From Atrina japonica (lineage: Eukaryota; Mollusca; Bivalvia; Pterioida; Pinnidae), in contig BROG01000376.1 of NCBI GenBank assembly GCA_030159075.1, positions 323,001-387,000 of the forward strand: a stretch of DNA of 64,000 nucleotides, given 5' to 3'. Shown piece after piece: positions 1-12,605 of this stretch. A program made the translations under genes and the position numbers. Position 1 is the first letter of the stretch; each line of letters starts with the position of its first letter. A model generated the notes under the pieces. It made no database searches and was not told the DNA's origin. It saw only the letters and a list, made by a program, of their open reading frames with translations.

Positions 1-458
1 CCTTTTGTATTTTACTACATATATATAGTTCTTTGAAATGTTGAGGATTTTTGTAACTAAGCAGACCTCAGAACTGAAAGCCAATCTATCATTTTCATCA
101 ACGTCTGGAATACATGTTATTTTGAGACACAAAATGCCTAGATCACAGGAATGTGTCATAAGATCTCATTACAAATGATACCTATGCAATGGTACATGTA
201 TTAACTAATTGTATAAAGATCTATAAGTCTATCCAAGTGTAACAGATGAAAATTGTCAAATATCTTTATGTTCAACAGGTACAAATGTATTTTAAGACTT
301 TACCCCAGAAACAAAAAGTGAATATATGCAGAAAAAAAATAATAAACATAGATCAAAGCATAAATATATGCAGATAGAAAAAAAATAAGTGTGAAAACAA
401 AGACTATATATATATATATATATACACGTATGCAGAAAGAAAGAATAATTATTTGCAG

Positions 459-492
<34 letters not shown>

Positions 493-1340
493 AGTCCAGA
501 AAATATTTCTGTGCTGCCAAATAAAATGACCCCATCCACCCCAGGGGCATGTCAGCAAAGTGCACCCCCAGGGGCATATGATGTTAGTGAAGTTTAAGCA
601 ACCCTAAGATGAACTTACAGTCTAAGTTTGGTTACTGTATCACAATTCAAACTTTAAATATTGCAATGGCCTACATTTGGACTCCATCCCACCCCCAGGA
701 GCATGTGATGTCAGCAAAGTACACCCCCAGGGGCATGTAATGTCTGTGAAGTTTAAGCAAACCTTACTGTATCACAATTCAAACTTGAAATACTGCACTT
801 TATATGTAAGCTGGACAGAATTATAGACAGACAGACAAACAAACAGAAATGAAACAGACAGACAGACAGATGGACAATCCAAACACTAGATGCCCCCGGC
901 GGACCTTACAGGCCAGAAGCATAAAAAGACTATATATGCAAAGAATACATATATGAAGAACAAAGAGTATGGTAGAAACATTTTAATAAATTTTCTTGGT
1001 GTACATTTCCTATCAACTAGCATATTCTATCTCCATCGATTAAAAACTTCTCTTTCACAGATTGGTGTGTGTGGGATCAAAATTTGATTTTTGCTTTAAC
1101 ATATGTTTTTGATATTTACGTGATGAGTTTAACATAACGACAAAATAAATAATTAAAAAGCGTATAATTCAAGTTGTATATGGTTTATATAAGGAACACC
1201 CAAAGTGTCTACAATGATACGCCTTCTTATCACACTTCCAAGTATTTGAAATGGGACACACTATATAAAATGATGTAATGCATAATACTTCATTAGTAGA
1301 TAGAAAAATAAAAACATTTAGTGATATAAAAAACAACAGT
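1..1340. other. AT-rich flank with short repeats
   Basis: No gene seen. It holds a short TA run near 405-424, three copies of a cacccccaggggcatgt-like unit between 535 and 745, and a GACA/GACAAACA microsatellite at about 823-873. Confidence 0.5.
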
Positions 1341-1354
1341 TCATCTTTATTACA

Positions 1355-3215
1355 TGCAATGTGAGGTATTTGTACAGTTGTAGGGTAAATCCAATGTACA
1401 TTATATCATCTCAAGGTCACAGTACAACTTTATTGATGTGGGGTCATTTGTACAGTTGTAGGATAGATCCAGTGTACCATCTCAAGGTCACAGTACAAAT
1501 TTACTAATGTGGAGGTTATTTGTACGGATATAAGACAAATCCAATGTACATTATATCATCTCAAGGTCACAGTACAACTTTATTGATGTGGGGTCATTTG
1601 TACAGTTGTAGGATAGATCCAGTGTACCATCTCAAGGTCACTGTACAAATTTACTAATGTGGAGGTTATTTGTACGGATATAAGACAAATCTAATGTACC
1701 ATCTCAAGGTCACAGTACAAATTTACTAATGTGGAGGTTATTTGTACGGATATAAGACAAATCCAATGTACACTATATCATCTCAAGGTCACTGTACAAC
1801 TTTATTGATGTGGGGTCATTTGTACAGTTGTAGGATAGATCCAGTGTACCATCTCAAGGTCACAGTACAAATTTACTAATGTGGAGGTTATTTGTACGGA
1901 TATAAGACAAATCCAATGTACCACATCAAGGTCACTGTACAACTTTATTAGTGTGGATCATTTATATACAGTTGTGAGATAGATCCAATGTACCCTCTCA
2001 AGGTCACTGTATAACATTACTGATGTGAGATCATCTGTACAGTTATAGGACAGATCTAATGTACCATCTCAAGGTCACAGTACAACATTATTACATGCAA
2101 TGTGGGTGTATTTGTACAGATATAGGGCAGATCCAGTTACCATCCCACGGTCACTGTACAACATTATTGATGTGGGATCATTTGCACAGTTATAGGACAG
2201 ATCCAATACACTACCGTATCAATGCCACAGAACAATTTTATTGATGTGGGGTCATTTGTAAAGCTGTAGGACAGATCCAATATACCATCTCATGGTCACT
2301 GTACAACTTTATTGATGTGGGGTCATTTATATAGTTAAGGGACAGATCTGATGTACAATCTCAAGGTCACAGTCAAGATTCATTGATGTGGGATTATTTG
2401 TACAGATATAGGGCAGATCCAATGTATCATCTCAAGGTCACTGTACAACTTTATTAATGTGGGATTATTTGTACAGATATAAGACAGATCCAGTGTACCA
2501 TCTCAAGGTCACTGTACAACTTTATTAATGTGGGATTATTTGTACAGATATAAGACAGATCCAGTGTACCATCTCAAGGTCACAGTACAACTTTATTACA
2601 TGCAATGATGGGTTATTTGTGGTTAAAGCCTTATAGCACCGATCTGGTGTACCATCTCAAGGTCGATGTACAACTTTTTAATGTGGGGTTATTTGTATAG
2701 ATATAGGACAGATCTGGTGTACCATCTCAAGGTCACAGTATATAATTGATATGGGGTCATTTGGACAGTTGTAGGTCAGATCCAATGTACCTTCTCAAGG
2801 TCACAGTACAACATTATTGATGTGGGGTCATTTGTACAGTTGTAGGTCAGATCCCATGTACCATCCCAAGGTCACAGTACAACGTTATTGATGTGGGGTC
2901 ATTTGTACAGTTGTAGGTCAGATCCAATGTACCATCCCAAGTTCACAGTACAACTTTATTGATGAGGGGTCATTTGTACAGTTGTAGGTCAGATCCCATG
3001 TACCATCCCAAGGTCACAGTACAACGTTATTGATGTGGGGTCATTTGTACAGTTGTAGGTCAGATCCAATGTACCATCACAAGGTCACAGTACAACTTTA
3101 TTGATGAGGGGTCATTTGTACAGTTGTAGGTCAGATCCAATGTACCATCACAAGGTCACAGTACAACTTTATTGCTGCAGGGTTATTTGTACAGCTGTAG
3201 GACAGATCCTATGTG
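1355..3215. repeat. Minisatellite, about 70-80 bp unit, about 25 copies
   Basis: Head-to-tail units built around ccatctcaaggtcac-agtacaac, ttattgatgtggggtcattt and gtacagttgtagg-cagatcc. Copies vary at a few positions and in small indels. Most contain CAAGGTCA, usually preceded by T. Short ORFs in it are products of the repeat. Confidence 0.93.
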
Positions 3216-4059
3216 TTTTAGCATACAAACTCCTCTATATATTGCATCATCTCCCAAGACAATATTACCTGTGTTTAAAAATCAAAATATACTCAACTGA
3301 ATTATGATATACATATATCAAATATTTCTTACACATTAAATGCTATCCTACTCCAAACATTATAATATTATCAATTTTGATATCATCACAGCTTCAAGCA
3401 CATCAATTTCTACATTAACTTTAAATGTCAGCTGGATGATTAAACATTTGAAATCATAACAACTGCTAGACTTAACACATGTTGCTGCACATGTTATTGT
3501 AAATCAGTTTCAACACTCATGGGTGATCCATTACCTAAAATCCTTTAAAAAGATAAATGCCATCAACAGGGTGAAATATCTTTGGGAATTTACAAGAGCT
3601 ACAATAGAAATACATCGACTAATTCCACCATGATTGATAATGGAATCCACCATACTTTATGTTAAAGAGACTATTCTGTCCAACTGTGTTTTAGGTATGA
3701 ATGAGAAAATATCACAACACATGAGAATCATCACTGCTGCAGAAATTTATGTATTTCCCAATGTGCTGTAAACTACATGGTAAATATTTAATTCAAACAC
3801 CCACAACCAAAATATAACACTAGCAATGTTACCAAAATCATATCTTCAAAGTAAATATAAACGTAAATCTCTGCCGCAGAAATTAATGTACTTCCCAAGA
3901 TGCTGCAAACTACATAATAAATATAATTTAATTTAAACAACCAAAACTACAATACCACAGATGATATCAAATCAAATGTACAAATTGAATATTAGCATAA
4001 AGCTTAAAGGTGCATATAAGCTGTCTTTTTTCAAAATTTTTATTTGCCTTTTTTTACTA

Positions 4060-4238
4060 CAGTAAAACCTGCTATAGTGGCCACCTCTACCCAAGGATTA
4101 CCTGTTTATAAAGGCCAGTTTTTTCAAGTCCTTTGACTGCATACTTCAACTAAATTGAACCTGTGTATAAGGGTCATCTGCACATAAAGGTCAATATTTT
4201 CTGGTCCCTTGGGTGGCCCCTATATACAGGTTTCACTG
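4060..4238. mobile_element. Small TIR element (pogo/Tigger-like MITE)
   Basis: It begins CAGTAAAACCTGctatagtgg and ends with the inverse (ctatatacAGGTTTCACTG), flanked on both sides by TA. The CAGT-AAACCT terminus and TA duplication fit Tc1/mariner-superfamily pogo/Tigger MITEs. 179 bp, no ORF. Confidence 0.7.
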
Positions 4239-4499
4239 TACTTAGATTGAAATATACTCAGGCATAAAAATCCTAAAATCCTTATATATTGAATGAAAAA
4301 TGCTTGGGAAACCCTGGTTTGATACTTTTACACTTGCAATTGATTAACTCAATCTTACTATTTATATATGAAAACCACACTGGACTGGACCTTATTTTCA
4401 CAAAATATATATAGGAGTATATTATTGTGTATGTCTGTGTATAGCTCTTATTTGTTATTGGACATCTAGTATAAAATGTAAAAGTAGAACAAATTTAAA

Positions 4500-5110
4500 A
4501 ATTTATTTTTGGTAAACACAGCTTTGCTAGCATGGTCAGCCATTAGCTATCTAAGCATTTTTTTTATTACCAATAACTTAGTTAGCATGGTCAATTATTT
4601 GCTATATAAGCATGTATTTATAACCATTAGCTTTGCTAGCATGTTAAACTATTAGCTATCTACATGTAAGCATGGCCATTAGTTATAAAAGCATGTGTTT
4701 ATAACCATTTGCTTTGCTAGCATGATCAATCAATAGCAATCTAAAAATGTATTTATGACCATTAGTTTTGTTAGCATGGTCAATCAATAGCTATCTAAGC
4801 ATAACTATTAGATCATTAAACATATTTACAAATATTAACCATTACCGTAGTTATTTACCATTGTTTTTTTTTTCAGCCCATACAACAATAAGCTTTCTCA
4901 TAGTATATAACCATTTGCTTTCCAAGCACACATATCATTGAGCATATATACATATAAGTAATATCTAAAACCAATAGTTTTTAAGAGCATATAACCATTA
5001 GCTTCCTCATCGTGTATAACCATCACATTTCCAAGAGATCATTAAGCATAATATAAGTAATAAACACAAGTTCTTTTCGCCCATATAACCATGTTTTCTC
5101 TAAGTGTATA
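4500..5110. repeat. Degenerate tandem repeat
   Basis: Loose repeats of accattagctttgctagcat, ggtcaatca-tagctatctaa and related text, increasingly diverged towards 5110. Confidence 0.6.
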
Positions 5111-5153
5111 TATAAGCATTAGATTCTCAAACACATGTAACTATTAAATCATT

Positions 5154-5154
<1 letters not shown>

Positions 5155-5212
<58 letters not shown>
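5155..5212. repeat. (TA)n(TG)n microsatellite
   Basis: A run of TA dinucleotides passing directly into TG dinucleotides. ORFs across it are spurious. Confidence 0.95.
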
Positions 5213-5215
<3 letters not shown>

Positions 5216-6490
5216 AAGTAATAACCATATTTTCAGCAAATATAACATTAAATTTTCCCATATAACCATAAGCTATCAATCCATAACATTGGCTTTCTAT
5301 GTATATAGACTTATACTTACCATCATTGTACAGCTTCAAAACTTCTTTTCCACAATACAATGGCAGTTCCAGCATCTTTCAGTGTTTACCACTTCACAAA
5401 CAAGTTTCATATCTCCTAAATCTGTAAAATATTACCAAGTTATGCGTTTAGTTTTATACATCCCAATCAAGTGCTACATAATGCTGCGTACTTTATATCC
5501 TTGTACAAATCAAAGTGCAAACCTAATGTCAAAATTTCCGACTTTTTTAAAACTAACTAATTCCCCCCTTATCTGTACTCTTTAACACAAAACAACTTGT
5601 GTATATATACAGAGATAACGAGAACATATTTTTTTTTTCTTCCCCCTTTTTTTAATTACCAATAGGTCTAGGTGAAGTCAATACAAGACGGATGTTGCAA
5701 TATGATTGATGCTGGCTATTAACTAGCAGCTGTTTTCTGTATCAAATAGGTGGAACTCTCATAACATGATAATTCAATTTGCCAATTTTGTACTTACCTA
5801 TTTGTAGTTGAGCCAATTTGTTTTAGATTCATTTTTACATGTTTAAAAATTATCAACTGAAAATACTTCCAACATTTGACAGTAGGCCTACTCATATACT
5901 TCTTGTTACAAATTATGCGTTTGTAAATTATTAGGTAAAAGATGCACATTAATGAGCAGGTATTGTATAGATAGGAATCTTAAAATCTCTCCTAAAACTC
6001 ATGTACTTAAAACAAAATCAGGTAAAATGATATAGGGTTCTGGTCTTAAAACACTGAAAACATACTAAGGTCATATGAAACCACAATGATTTTCTGGCTC
6101 AAGGGTCGGAAAAGTTGGGAAAATATACAACAGTTTTACTAAAAAAGAAACATTTAATTTGAGGCATTTCTTTTAAAAAACTTTATTATTTATTTTTAGA
6201 TTCCAAACTGATTATATTTGCATATTTTGGGGAAATACATGTACAAGTCATTTTTGCATTGGAAAGGGTCCTGTGACCGAAACCAAAATAAGCCTAGGAA
6301 AATCCCTGAACCATATAATTATGGTTATGGTTTCAGGCTTGCAGGCCTCAAAGTGGGGTTCGGATTAAGGTGACCTATTAGCTGGCACAATCCCTGAAGA
6401 CTGGTGGCCTCACTTAAATTATAGATAATTTATCTAATTATGTTTTATGGTTGCCTACATATACATGTAGGTAACCATTTCGGTTGACTA
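5213..6490. other. No gene recognised
   Basis: AT-rich single-copy-looking DNA. 6090-6380 has mixed composition and could be an old transposon, but I see no termini. Confidence 0.4.
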
Positions 6491-6494
6491 AATT

Positions 6495-7010
6495 TGTGAG
6501 CCATGGATTTATACATTTTAGTCACATGTCGAAGGTGTGGGTTTATACATTTTAGTCACATGATGAAGGTGTGGATTTATACATTTTAGTCACATGTTGA
6601 AGATGTGGATTTATACATATTAGTCACATGTTGAAGGTGTTGGTTTATACATTTTAGTCACATGATGAAGGTGTGGGTTTATACATTTTTGTCACATGCT
6701 GAAGGTGTGGGTTTATACATTTTAGTCACATGCTGAAGGTATGGATTTATACATTTTATTCACATGCTGAAGGTATGGGTTTATACATTTTCATCATATG
6801 CTGAAGGTGTGGGTTTATAAATTTTAGTCATATGCTGAAGGTGTGGCTTTATACATTTTAGTCACATGCTGAAGGTGTGGGTTTATACATTTTAGTAACA
6901 TGCTGAAGGTGTAGGTTTATACATTTTAGTTGCATGCTGAAGGTACGGGTTTATACATTTTAGTCACATGATGGATGTGTAGATTTATATTATACATGTA
7001 TATCTGTCAC
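6495..7010. repeat. Minisatellite, about 34-36 bp unit
   Basis: About 14 copies of ggtgtgggtttatacatttt-agtcacatgctgaa with point changes. Confidence 0.93.
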
Positions 7011-7024
7011 ATGCTGATGGTGAA

Positions 7025-7515
7025 AGCTTATAAATTTTATCACTTTGTGGCCCCAGAGACTTAGAAATTCTGGTTATATCCTAGTGCCATAGACATCTAC
7101 ATTTTATCACTTTATGGTGTCAGAGACTTAGAAATTCTGGTTATATCCTTGTGATGTAGTTATATACATTTTATCACTTTGTGGCCCCAGAGACTTAGAA
7201 ATTCTGGTTATATCCTAGTGCCATAGACATCTACATTTTATCACTTTATGGTGTCAGAGACTTAGAAATTCTGGTTATATCCTTGTGATGTAGTTATATA
7301 CATTTTATCACTTTGTGGCCCCAGAGACTTAGAAATTCTGGTTATATCCTTGTGATGTAGTTATATACATTTTATCACTTTGTGGCCCCAGAGACTTAGA
7401 AATTCTGGTTATATCCTAGTGCCATAGACATCTACATTTTATCACTTTGTGGTGTCAGAGACTTAGAAATTCTGATTCTATCCTACATGTAGTACCGTGC
7501 ATTTATAGATTTTAT
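7025..7515. repeat. Minisatellite with two-monomer higher-order unit
   Basis: About seven 71-bp monomers around cagagacttagaaattctgg. Two kinds (agtgccatagacatctac and tgtgatgtagttatatac ends; tggcccc versus tggtgtc starts) alternate in the first part, giving about a 142 bp unit. Confidence 0.88.
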
Positions 7516-7716
7516 CACCCGAATTGTAGGAAATTTAGTAATTTTGTTGGATCACTGCCTGTATATACACACATGTATTGCATGATGTTAGTTGCTATAT
7601 AATACTTTGAAGAATATCAGTTCATAGTCAGTAAACCTACAGAGGTTATTCTTGTATATTAACTAGCTTGCCTGATTTGTTACTTTCATATTAATGTATC
7701 TCCTTTTAACAGAGAC

Positions 7717-7962
7717 GGGTCGCAGGTTTGTTGTGCCTCGGGGGAGGAGACTGGCTTCTCCTGTTCTTCAGATGAGACAGTAAAAATTGAGGTTCCATGT
7801 CACAGTAGGTGTCAACGTGTTAAAGAACCCTCACTCCTCAATGGCTGTAAGTGCCAAGCATAGGTCAAAATTTGAAGTCCTTCACCAGCATTTGGTCACA
7901 TCTTCATATGAGTGAAAGATTCTTGAGTAGGATGTTAAACAACAACACAACAACAACAACAA
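7717..7962 (+). mobile_element. Complete SINE with 12-bp target duplication
   Basis: 246 bp ending in a CAA-type simple tail (gttaaacaacaacac-aacaac). It is flanked by identical direct repeats TTTAACAGAGAC at 7705-7716 and 7963-7974, as expected for LINE-mediated insertion. The body (gttaaagaaccctcactcct, gtaagtgccaagcatagg) resembles a dispersed bivalve repeat I recall. No clear tRNA box A or B was identified. Confidence 0.8.
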
Positions 7963-8029
7963 TTTAACAGAGACCACTTATCTCTTTACTTTAGTGAATT
8001 AATTCCTAAAATATTAGTGAACTTCCCTT

Positions 8030-8395
8030 TATATTGGTGAGATATCAGGGAACCACCTTATATCACTCAGTGAACACTTACCACCTTATATCACTCAGTG
8101 AACGCTATCCCCTATATAGCAGTGAATAATTATTATCACCTTATATCACTCAGTGAACACTAACCCCTATAGAACAGTGAATAATTATTTCTAATCTTAT
8201 ATCACTCGTGTGAACACTTACCACCTAATATCACTCAGTGAACACTTACCACCTTATATCACTCAGTGAACACTTACCACCTTATATCACTCAGTGAACA
8301 CTTACCACCTTATATCACTCAGTGAACACTTACCACCTTATATCACTCAGTGAACACTAACCCCTCTACAGCAGTGAACAATTACCACCTTAACA
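8030..8395. repeat. Minisatellite, about 28 bp unit
   Basis: Repeats of atcactcagtgaacacttac-caccttat. Near-identical copies lie at 8215-8350, diverged ones at the edges. Confidence 0.92.
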
Positions 8396-8640
8396 GGGTG
8401 AGAAAAAAAATTGAAAAATCACTCGTCCAATGGCACAAGTGATTTTAAAAACCAGTCGTCCTGAGACACCTTCTTGTCCAAAACTATTATAAACTTTAAT
8501 GGAACCATTGAGACTAACTATTCCAGGGATTTTCCATACCCTTTTGGGAATCAGACCTGGGCCTTTCGAATTTGGAATATTAGCAACATTTTATTAAAAC
8601 TGGTAAATCTAGAAATACACAAAACTATGTGAAACACTTA
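8396..8640. other. Non-repeat insert inside the 28-bp array
   Basis: About 245 bp unrelated to the flanking array. It probably inserted into the array, but I see no clear terminal inverted repeat or target duplication. Confidence 0.4.
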
Positions 8641-9225
8641 CCTCTACATCAATGGACACATAACCCTATATCAGTGAACACCTTCCCCTCTATATAAAGA
8701 ACACTTACCCCTCTATATCAGTAAACAATTACCCCTATATCAATGAACACTTACCCCTATATCAGTAAAGACTTACTCCTATATCAGGGAACACTTATTC
8801 CTCTATATCAAAAACACTTATCCCTCTATATCAGTAAACAATTACCCCTCTATATCAGTAAATACTGACCCCTATATCAGGAAATGCTTACTCCTCCATT
8901 ATCATTAAACACTCGCCCCTATATCAGGGGGCACTCATTCCTCTATATCAAAAACACTTACCCCTCTGTATCAGTTTGACACTTACCCCTCTATATCATT
9001 ATTAGGGAACACTTACCCCTTTATATCAGGGTACACTTACCCATATACTAGTGAATACTTAAGTTATCCCCTATATTAGGAAATGCTTATTCCTCTGTAT
9101 CAGTGAACACTTACCCCTCTGTATCAGTGAACACTTACCCTAAATAAGTCAATGCTCACCCCCTATATCAGGGAACACTTATCCCAATATCAGTGAACAA
9201 CTACCCCTCAATATCCCTTTATGTA
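8640..9225. repeat. Diverged minisatellite, about 30 bp unit
   Basis: Loose copies of tatatcagtgaacacttacc-cct, evidently older relatives of the 8030-8395 array. Confidence 0.8.
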
Positions 9226-9299
9226 AGTGAAATTTTGTCTCATTTATACCAGTGACCATATGCATGACACCTTTATTTAAGTGACCTACTATCCCTTTA

Positions 9300-10115
9300 T
9301 GCATGTATCATAGAAATCTTTTCCCATTTACATCAGTAATAGTTTATACCTCTCATATCACTGAAATCTTTTCCCATTTACATCAGTAATAGTTTATAAC
9401 TCCCATATCAATGAAATCTCAATGAAATCTTTTCCCATTTACATCAGTAATAGTTTATACCGCTCATATCACTGAAATCTTTTCCCATTTACATCAGTAA
9501 TGGTTTATAACTCTCATATCACTGAAACCTTTTTCCATTTACATCAGTAATAGTTTATACCGCTCACATCAATGAAATTTTTTCCCATTTACATCAGTAA
9601 TAGTTTATACCGCTCATATCAATGAAATCTTTTTCCATTTACATCAGTAACAGTTTATACCTTTCACAGGGGCTGAAAAGTCCAAGGTCTTGGACCAACA
9701 TATTTTACTTTCGGACCCTGTCATTTTACTGCTGTGTGGGTCCGAAGACCAAACAAGTCGGAATCAGTGAATGACTATTCTGTCAATTTCTTTCTTTCTA
9801 AACTGCACTTGTTTCCTTTGTAAAGTTCAATCGTCATTTTCTAATATAATTTTGTGGCAGTTTTTGGTTTACATAATTTTGTGTTCCCACATTTGATAAT
9901 TATTATATGTATTAATTATATAAAAAATCTGACTCAGATTTATTGTAATTGGACCCATACATGTATGTTAGAGGACCAGACCCAGGCAAAATTTAACAAA
10001 AAAGTCTTGGACCTAAGCAGCTGAAAGAAAATTTTCAACCCCTGCCTTTCATATCACTGAAATCTTTTCCCATTTACATCAGTAATAGTTTATACTTCTC
10101 ATATCACTGAAAACG
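9300..10115. repeat. Minisatellite, about 54 bp unit, split by an insertion
   Basis: Repeats of tgaaatcttttcccatttac, atcagtaatagtttatacc, gctcatatcac. About seven copies lie left of 9666 and two right of 10045. The array is interrupted by the element at 9667-10044. Confidence 0.9.
9667..10044. mobile_element. hAT-like MITE
   Basis: 378 bp with ends CAGGGGCTGAAAA and TTTTCAACCCCTG (inverted, one mismatch), flanked by direct repeats CCTTTCA at 9660-9666 and 10045-10051. The CAGGG terminus fits the hAT superfamily; hAT duplications are usually 8 bp and 7 match exactly here. No coding capacity. Confidence 0.78.
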
Positions 10116-10489
10116 TTTCCGTTTTACATTGTTGAACACTGATCTCTTTATAAAAGTGAATTCATTTCATCAATTTATCTTTATATACGCATGTAAGTGA
10201 ACTCATATCTTTATCATCAGTAAAACTACATCTCTTTATAGTAAAAACATCTTATCCATTCATTTTTGTAAACATGTAAGAAAGGAAGATGACTTCAAAT
10301 AACATAACCTTGCTCTGCAATCCCATTACATTTTTCTTGTACCAATTTACGTATCTACTTCAACTTCTTACTGTACAATTGATACAAGTGGATTTACTAT
10401 TATTTTATCAGAATTGGATCATTTTCTCATATAGTTACCAGATGTGCTATAAACATTTCAGAAGTTTCAGCGGAAACCAGATCTAGAAG

Positions 10490-10975
10490 GGACAGAGATC
10501 TAATATCTTCTGCAGGGATACCAAAGGGAGATTTTATACCCTGGCAAGAAGGATAACAAAGCAATAGATATCATAGATCTCCAGAGGGGATAATAAAAAG
10601 AGATTATATATCTCTAGGAGGATAACCAAGATAGCTGTATATATCTCCAAAAGAGACAACTCAAAGAGATTTGATTTTCCAGAAAGGATAACCAGTAGAT
10701 CTAGAGATTATGTTTCTCCAGATGGGATAACTCAGAGAGATTATATATCCCGAGAAGGGATAACCAAGATATTTCATTATCTCCAGAAGGGATAATCAAG
10801 AGATTATATATCTCAAGAAGGGATGACCAAGAGAGATTTTATATCTCCAGAAGGGATAACCAAGAGAAATTTTATATCTCCAGAGATAACCAAGATATTT
10901 CATATCTCCAAAAGGGTTATCCAAGAGAGATTATATATCTCTAGAAGGGATAACCAAAAGATTTTATAAAAGGTT
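10490..10975. repeat. Minisatellite, about 34-36 bp unit
   Basis: About 13 copies of tctccagaagggataacc-aagagagattatata with variation. Confidence 0.9.
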
Positions 10976-11700
10976 ACCTCAAGACCCTTTAAAATATGCA
11001 AAGAAACAATTGGAATACAAATTTAAAAGACTTAATTTCCCCAATTGAAGTGCAGCGCCATTTTCCAAAAATTTAATGTAACAGATCCCAAATGGTTACG
11101 TTTAATGATTCTTTTAAGCTCAACAAAGAGTGAATTGGACAAAATTTATGAATTAATTATTAGGAGTGAGCATGATTATATCTATATGTTTTGTTTGATT
11201 TAATACGTTAACAATCTTATTTTTTCTCATGTCGTCATGACATCACTTTCCCCAAGCGCGTAAAAAAGAAAGTTGGGATGAACACTGATAGGCCCCTTAA
11301 CTGACGTAACAATATATTAAAATAATTGTTTTGAATTTTCTGGCTGCAGCACATCTCTTTAGAGTGTATAAGCAGACGACATGTAGGAAAATATTTAGCG
11401 AAATCCCGTTTATTATACCCGTAATTATCAATCGTCCGGGAACTGTTATCGTCTGGGAACTGTTACAGTACCAGTAATTGTAAAAGTTTACTCAATGTAT
11501 AACTGTATTGACTACTGACTACTGAGTAGGCTACACATTCTTTCACAAATCATTGGAAAGCATGCTATAATTTTTATTAAATGAGTACAACCATAGTAAT
11601 TCTACCTGCATAAGTTAATCTAAAAACATATGCCCTGGTCTTCCAGACGAAGTTTTAGCAGCAAACACTTCTTTCTGTCACGTCAAATCTTTCCCGCAAA

Positions 11701-11907
11701 TTAAATCGACTCTTCTGAGTTTGAGTCAGAAATGTCACACCAACGATAATATCTCAAATCAATAACGTGTCTAAGTTTCAAAAACCGGAATAACATTGCT
11801 CCATGGGCACCTGCCCAGCCCCTATCCATAAGAGCAACACACTCTTTAAAATTGTGCACTGTTATTCGCCTCCTAAAATGACAATTATTGTTTAGATAGC
11901 TAAACAA
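11701..11907 (-). CDS. Unrecognised 68-residue ORF
   Basis: Starts MFSYLNNNCHFRRR and ends WCDISDSNSEESI. The composition is protein-like (ECVALMDRGWAGAHGAMLF, FLKLRHVIDLRYYRW) with an acidic Ser-rich end, but I recognise no family. It is 206 bp from, and divergent to, the ORF at 12114. It may be chance, an exon, or a transposon remnant. Confidence 0.2.
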   Translation of the reverse strand: MFSYLNNNCHFRRRITVHNFKECVALMDRGWAGAHGAMLFRFLKLRHVIDLRYYRWCDISDSNSEESI

Positions 11908-12113
11908 AATTTTGTTTTGGGACCGAATAGTAAATTATTCCGAGCAGATATTTTTATTTTTATTTTTAGGGGTGAGTGGAAGATGTGTGGGTGTTAGTGG
12001 AATCAGCGAGCTATTAGCTTTATATATCGCTGCGCTGGTGGAATATAAAAACATAGATACCTCCATTTTAACTGCAGGCCTAAGGTAGTCCATAAATATT
12101 ATACAGAGTTAAA

Positions 12114-12266
12114 ATGAGCAAACACGGACTTCTGGATAATCTTGAAGTGGCAATAGGACCCGGCATCATAAAACTTGAGAATTTACTCAAGTCGGAGAAT
12201 ATCCTCAACGAGGCTACCTCAGCCATTCAGATTCCAAGATTAGCCAAAGTTGAGTATAATTTTTAG
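12114..12266 (+). CDS. Unrecognised 50-residue ORF or first exon
   Basis: Starts MSKHGLLDNLEVAIGPGIIK and continues LENLLKSENILNEATSAIQI. It is amphipathic and protein-like. A TATAAAA is at 12044-12050, about 70 bp upstream of the ATG. A possible donor, AAA|GTTGAGT, lies near 12248, so this could be a first exon. There is no family match and no downstream exon was found. Confidence 0.2.
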   Translation: MSKHGLLDNLEVAIGPGIIKLENLLKSENILNEATSAIQIPRLAKVEYNF

Positions 12267-12605
12267 ACTTCAAAAGTAATGCCTTGTCCTGATACTGTAA
12301 AGGAATAAGAATCAGAATCCGACCGGTCACATGTTCTGAAGTACTACAATCAAGTGCATATCCAAGATGAGGCACCATCCCTTGTCACAACCAAAATAGA
12401 CGATTTAACTAAATATTAAGGAAGTAAATCTTAACATAACACTCATATCCCCTAAACAGCAATTTTTCTCTACTTTTTAGCAACTTGTGTAATTCTTTTT
12501 ATGAAGTGGTCATACGCGGGACAGGCAATTTACATATTTTTCGTAGCGCCTAAATGTCCAAAATAGTTTTTAAATTTTTGTATGTCGGAAGTCTATATAT
12601 TTGCT

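Larger units (their letters stand above)
10976..12605. other. Non-repetitive stretch with two short divergent ORFs
   Basis: More complex, more CpG-containing sequence than its surroundings (for example near 11255 and 12030). No gene is recognised; the two ORFs are listed separately. 12270-12600 shows nothing. Confidence 0.4.

Noticed and set aside
5127..5585. Cys/Val- and Thr/His-rich ORFs over the TG repeat
   Set aside because: Microsatellite translation.
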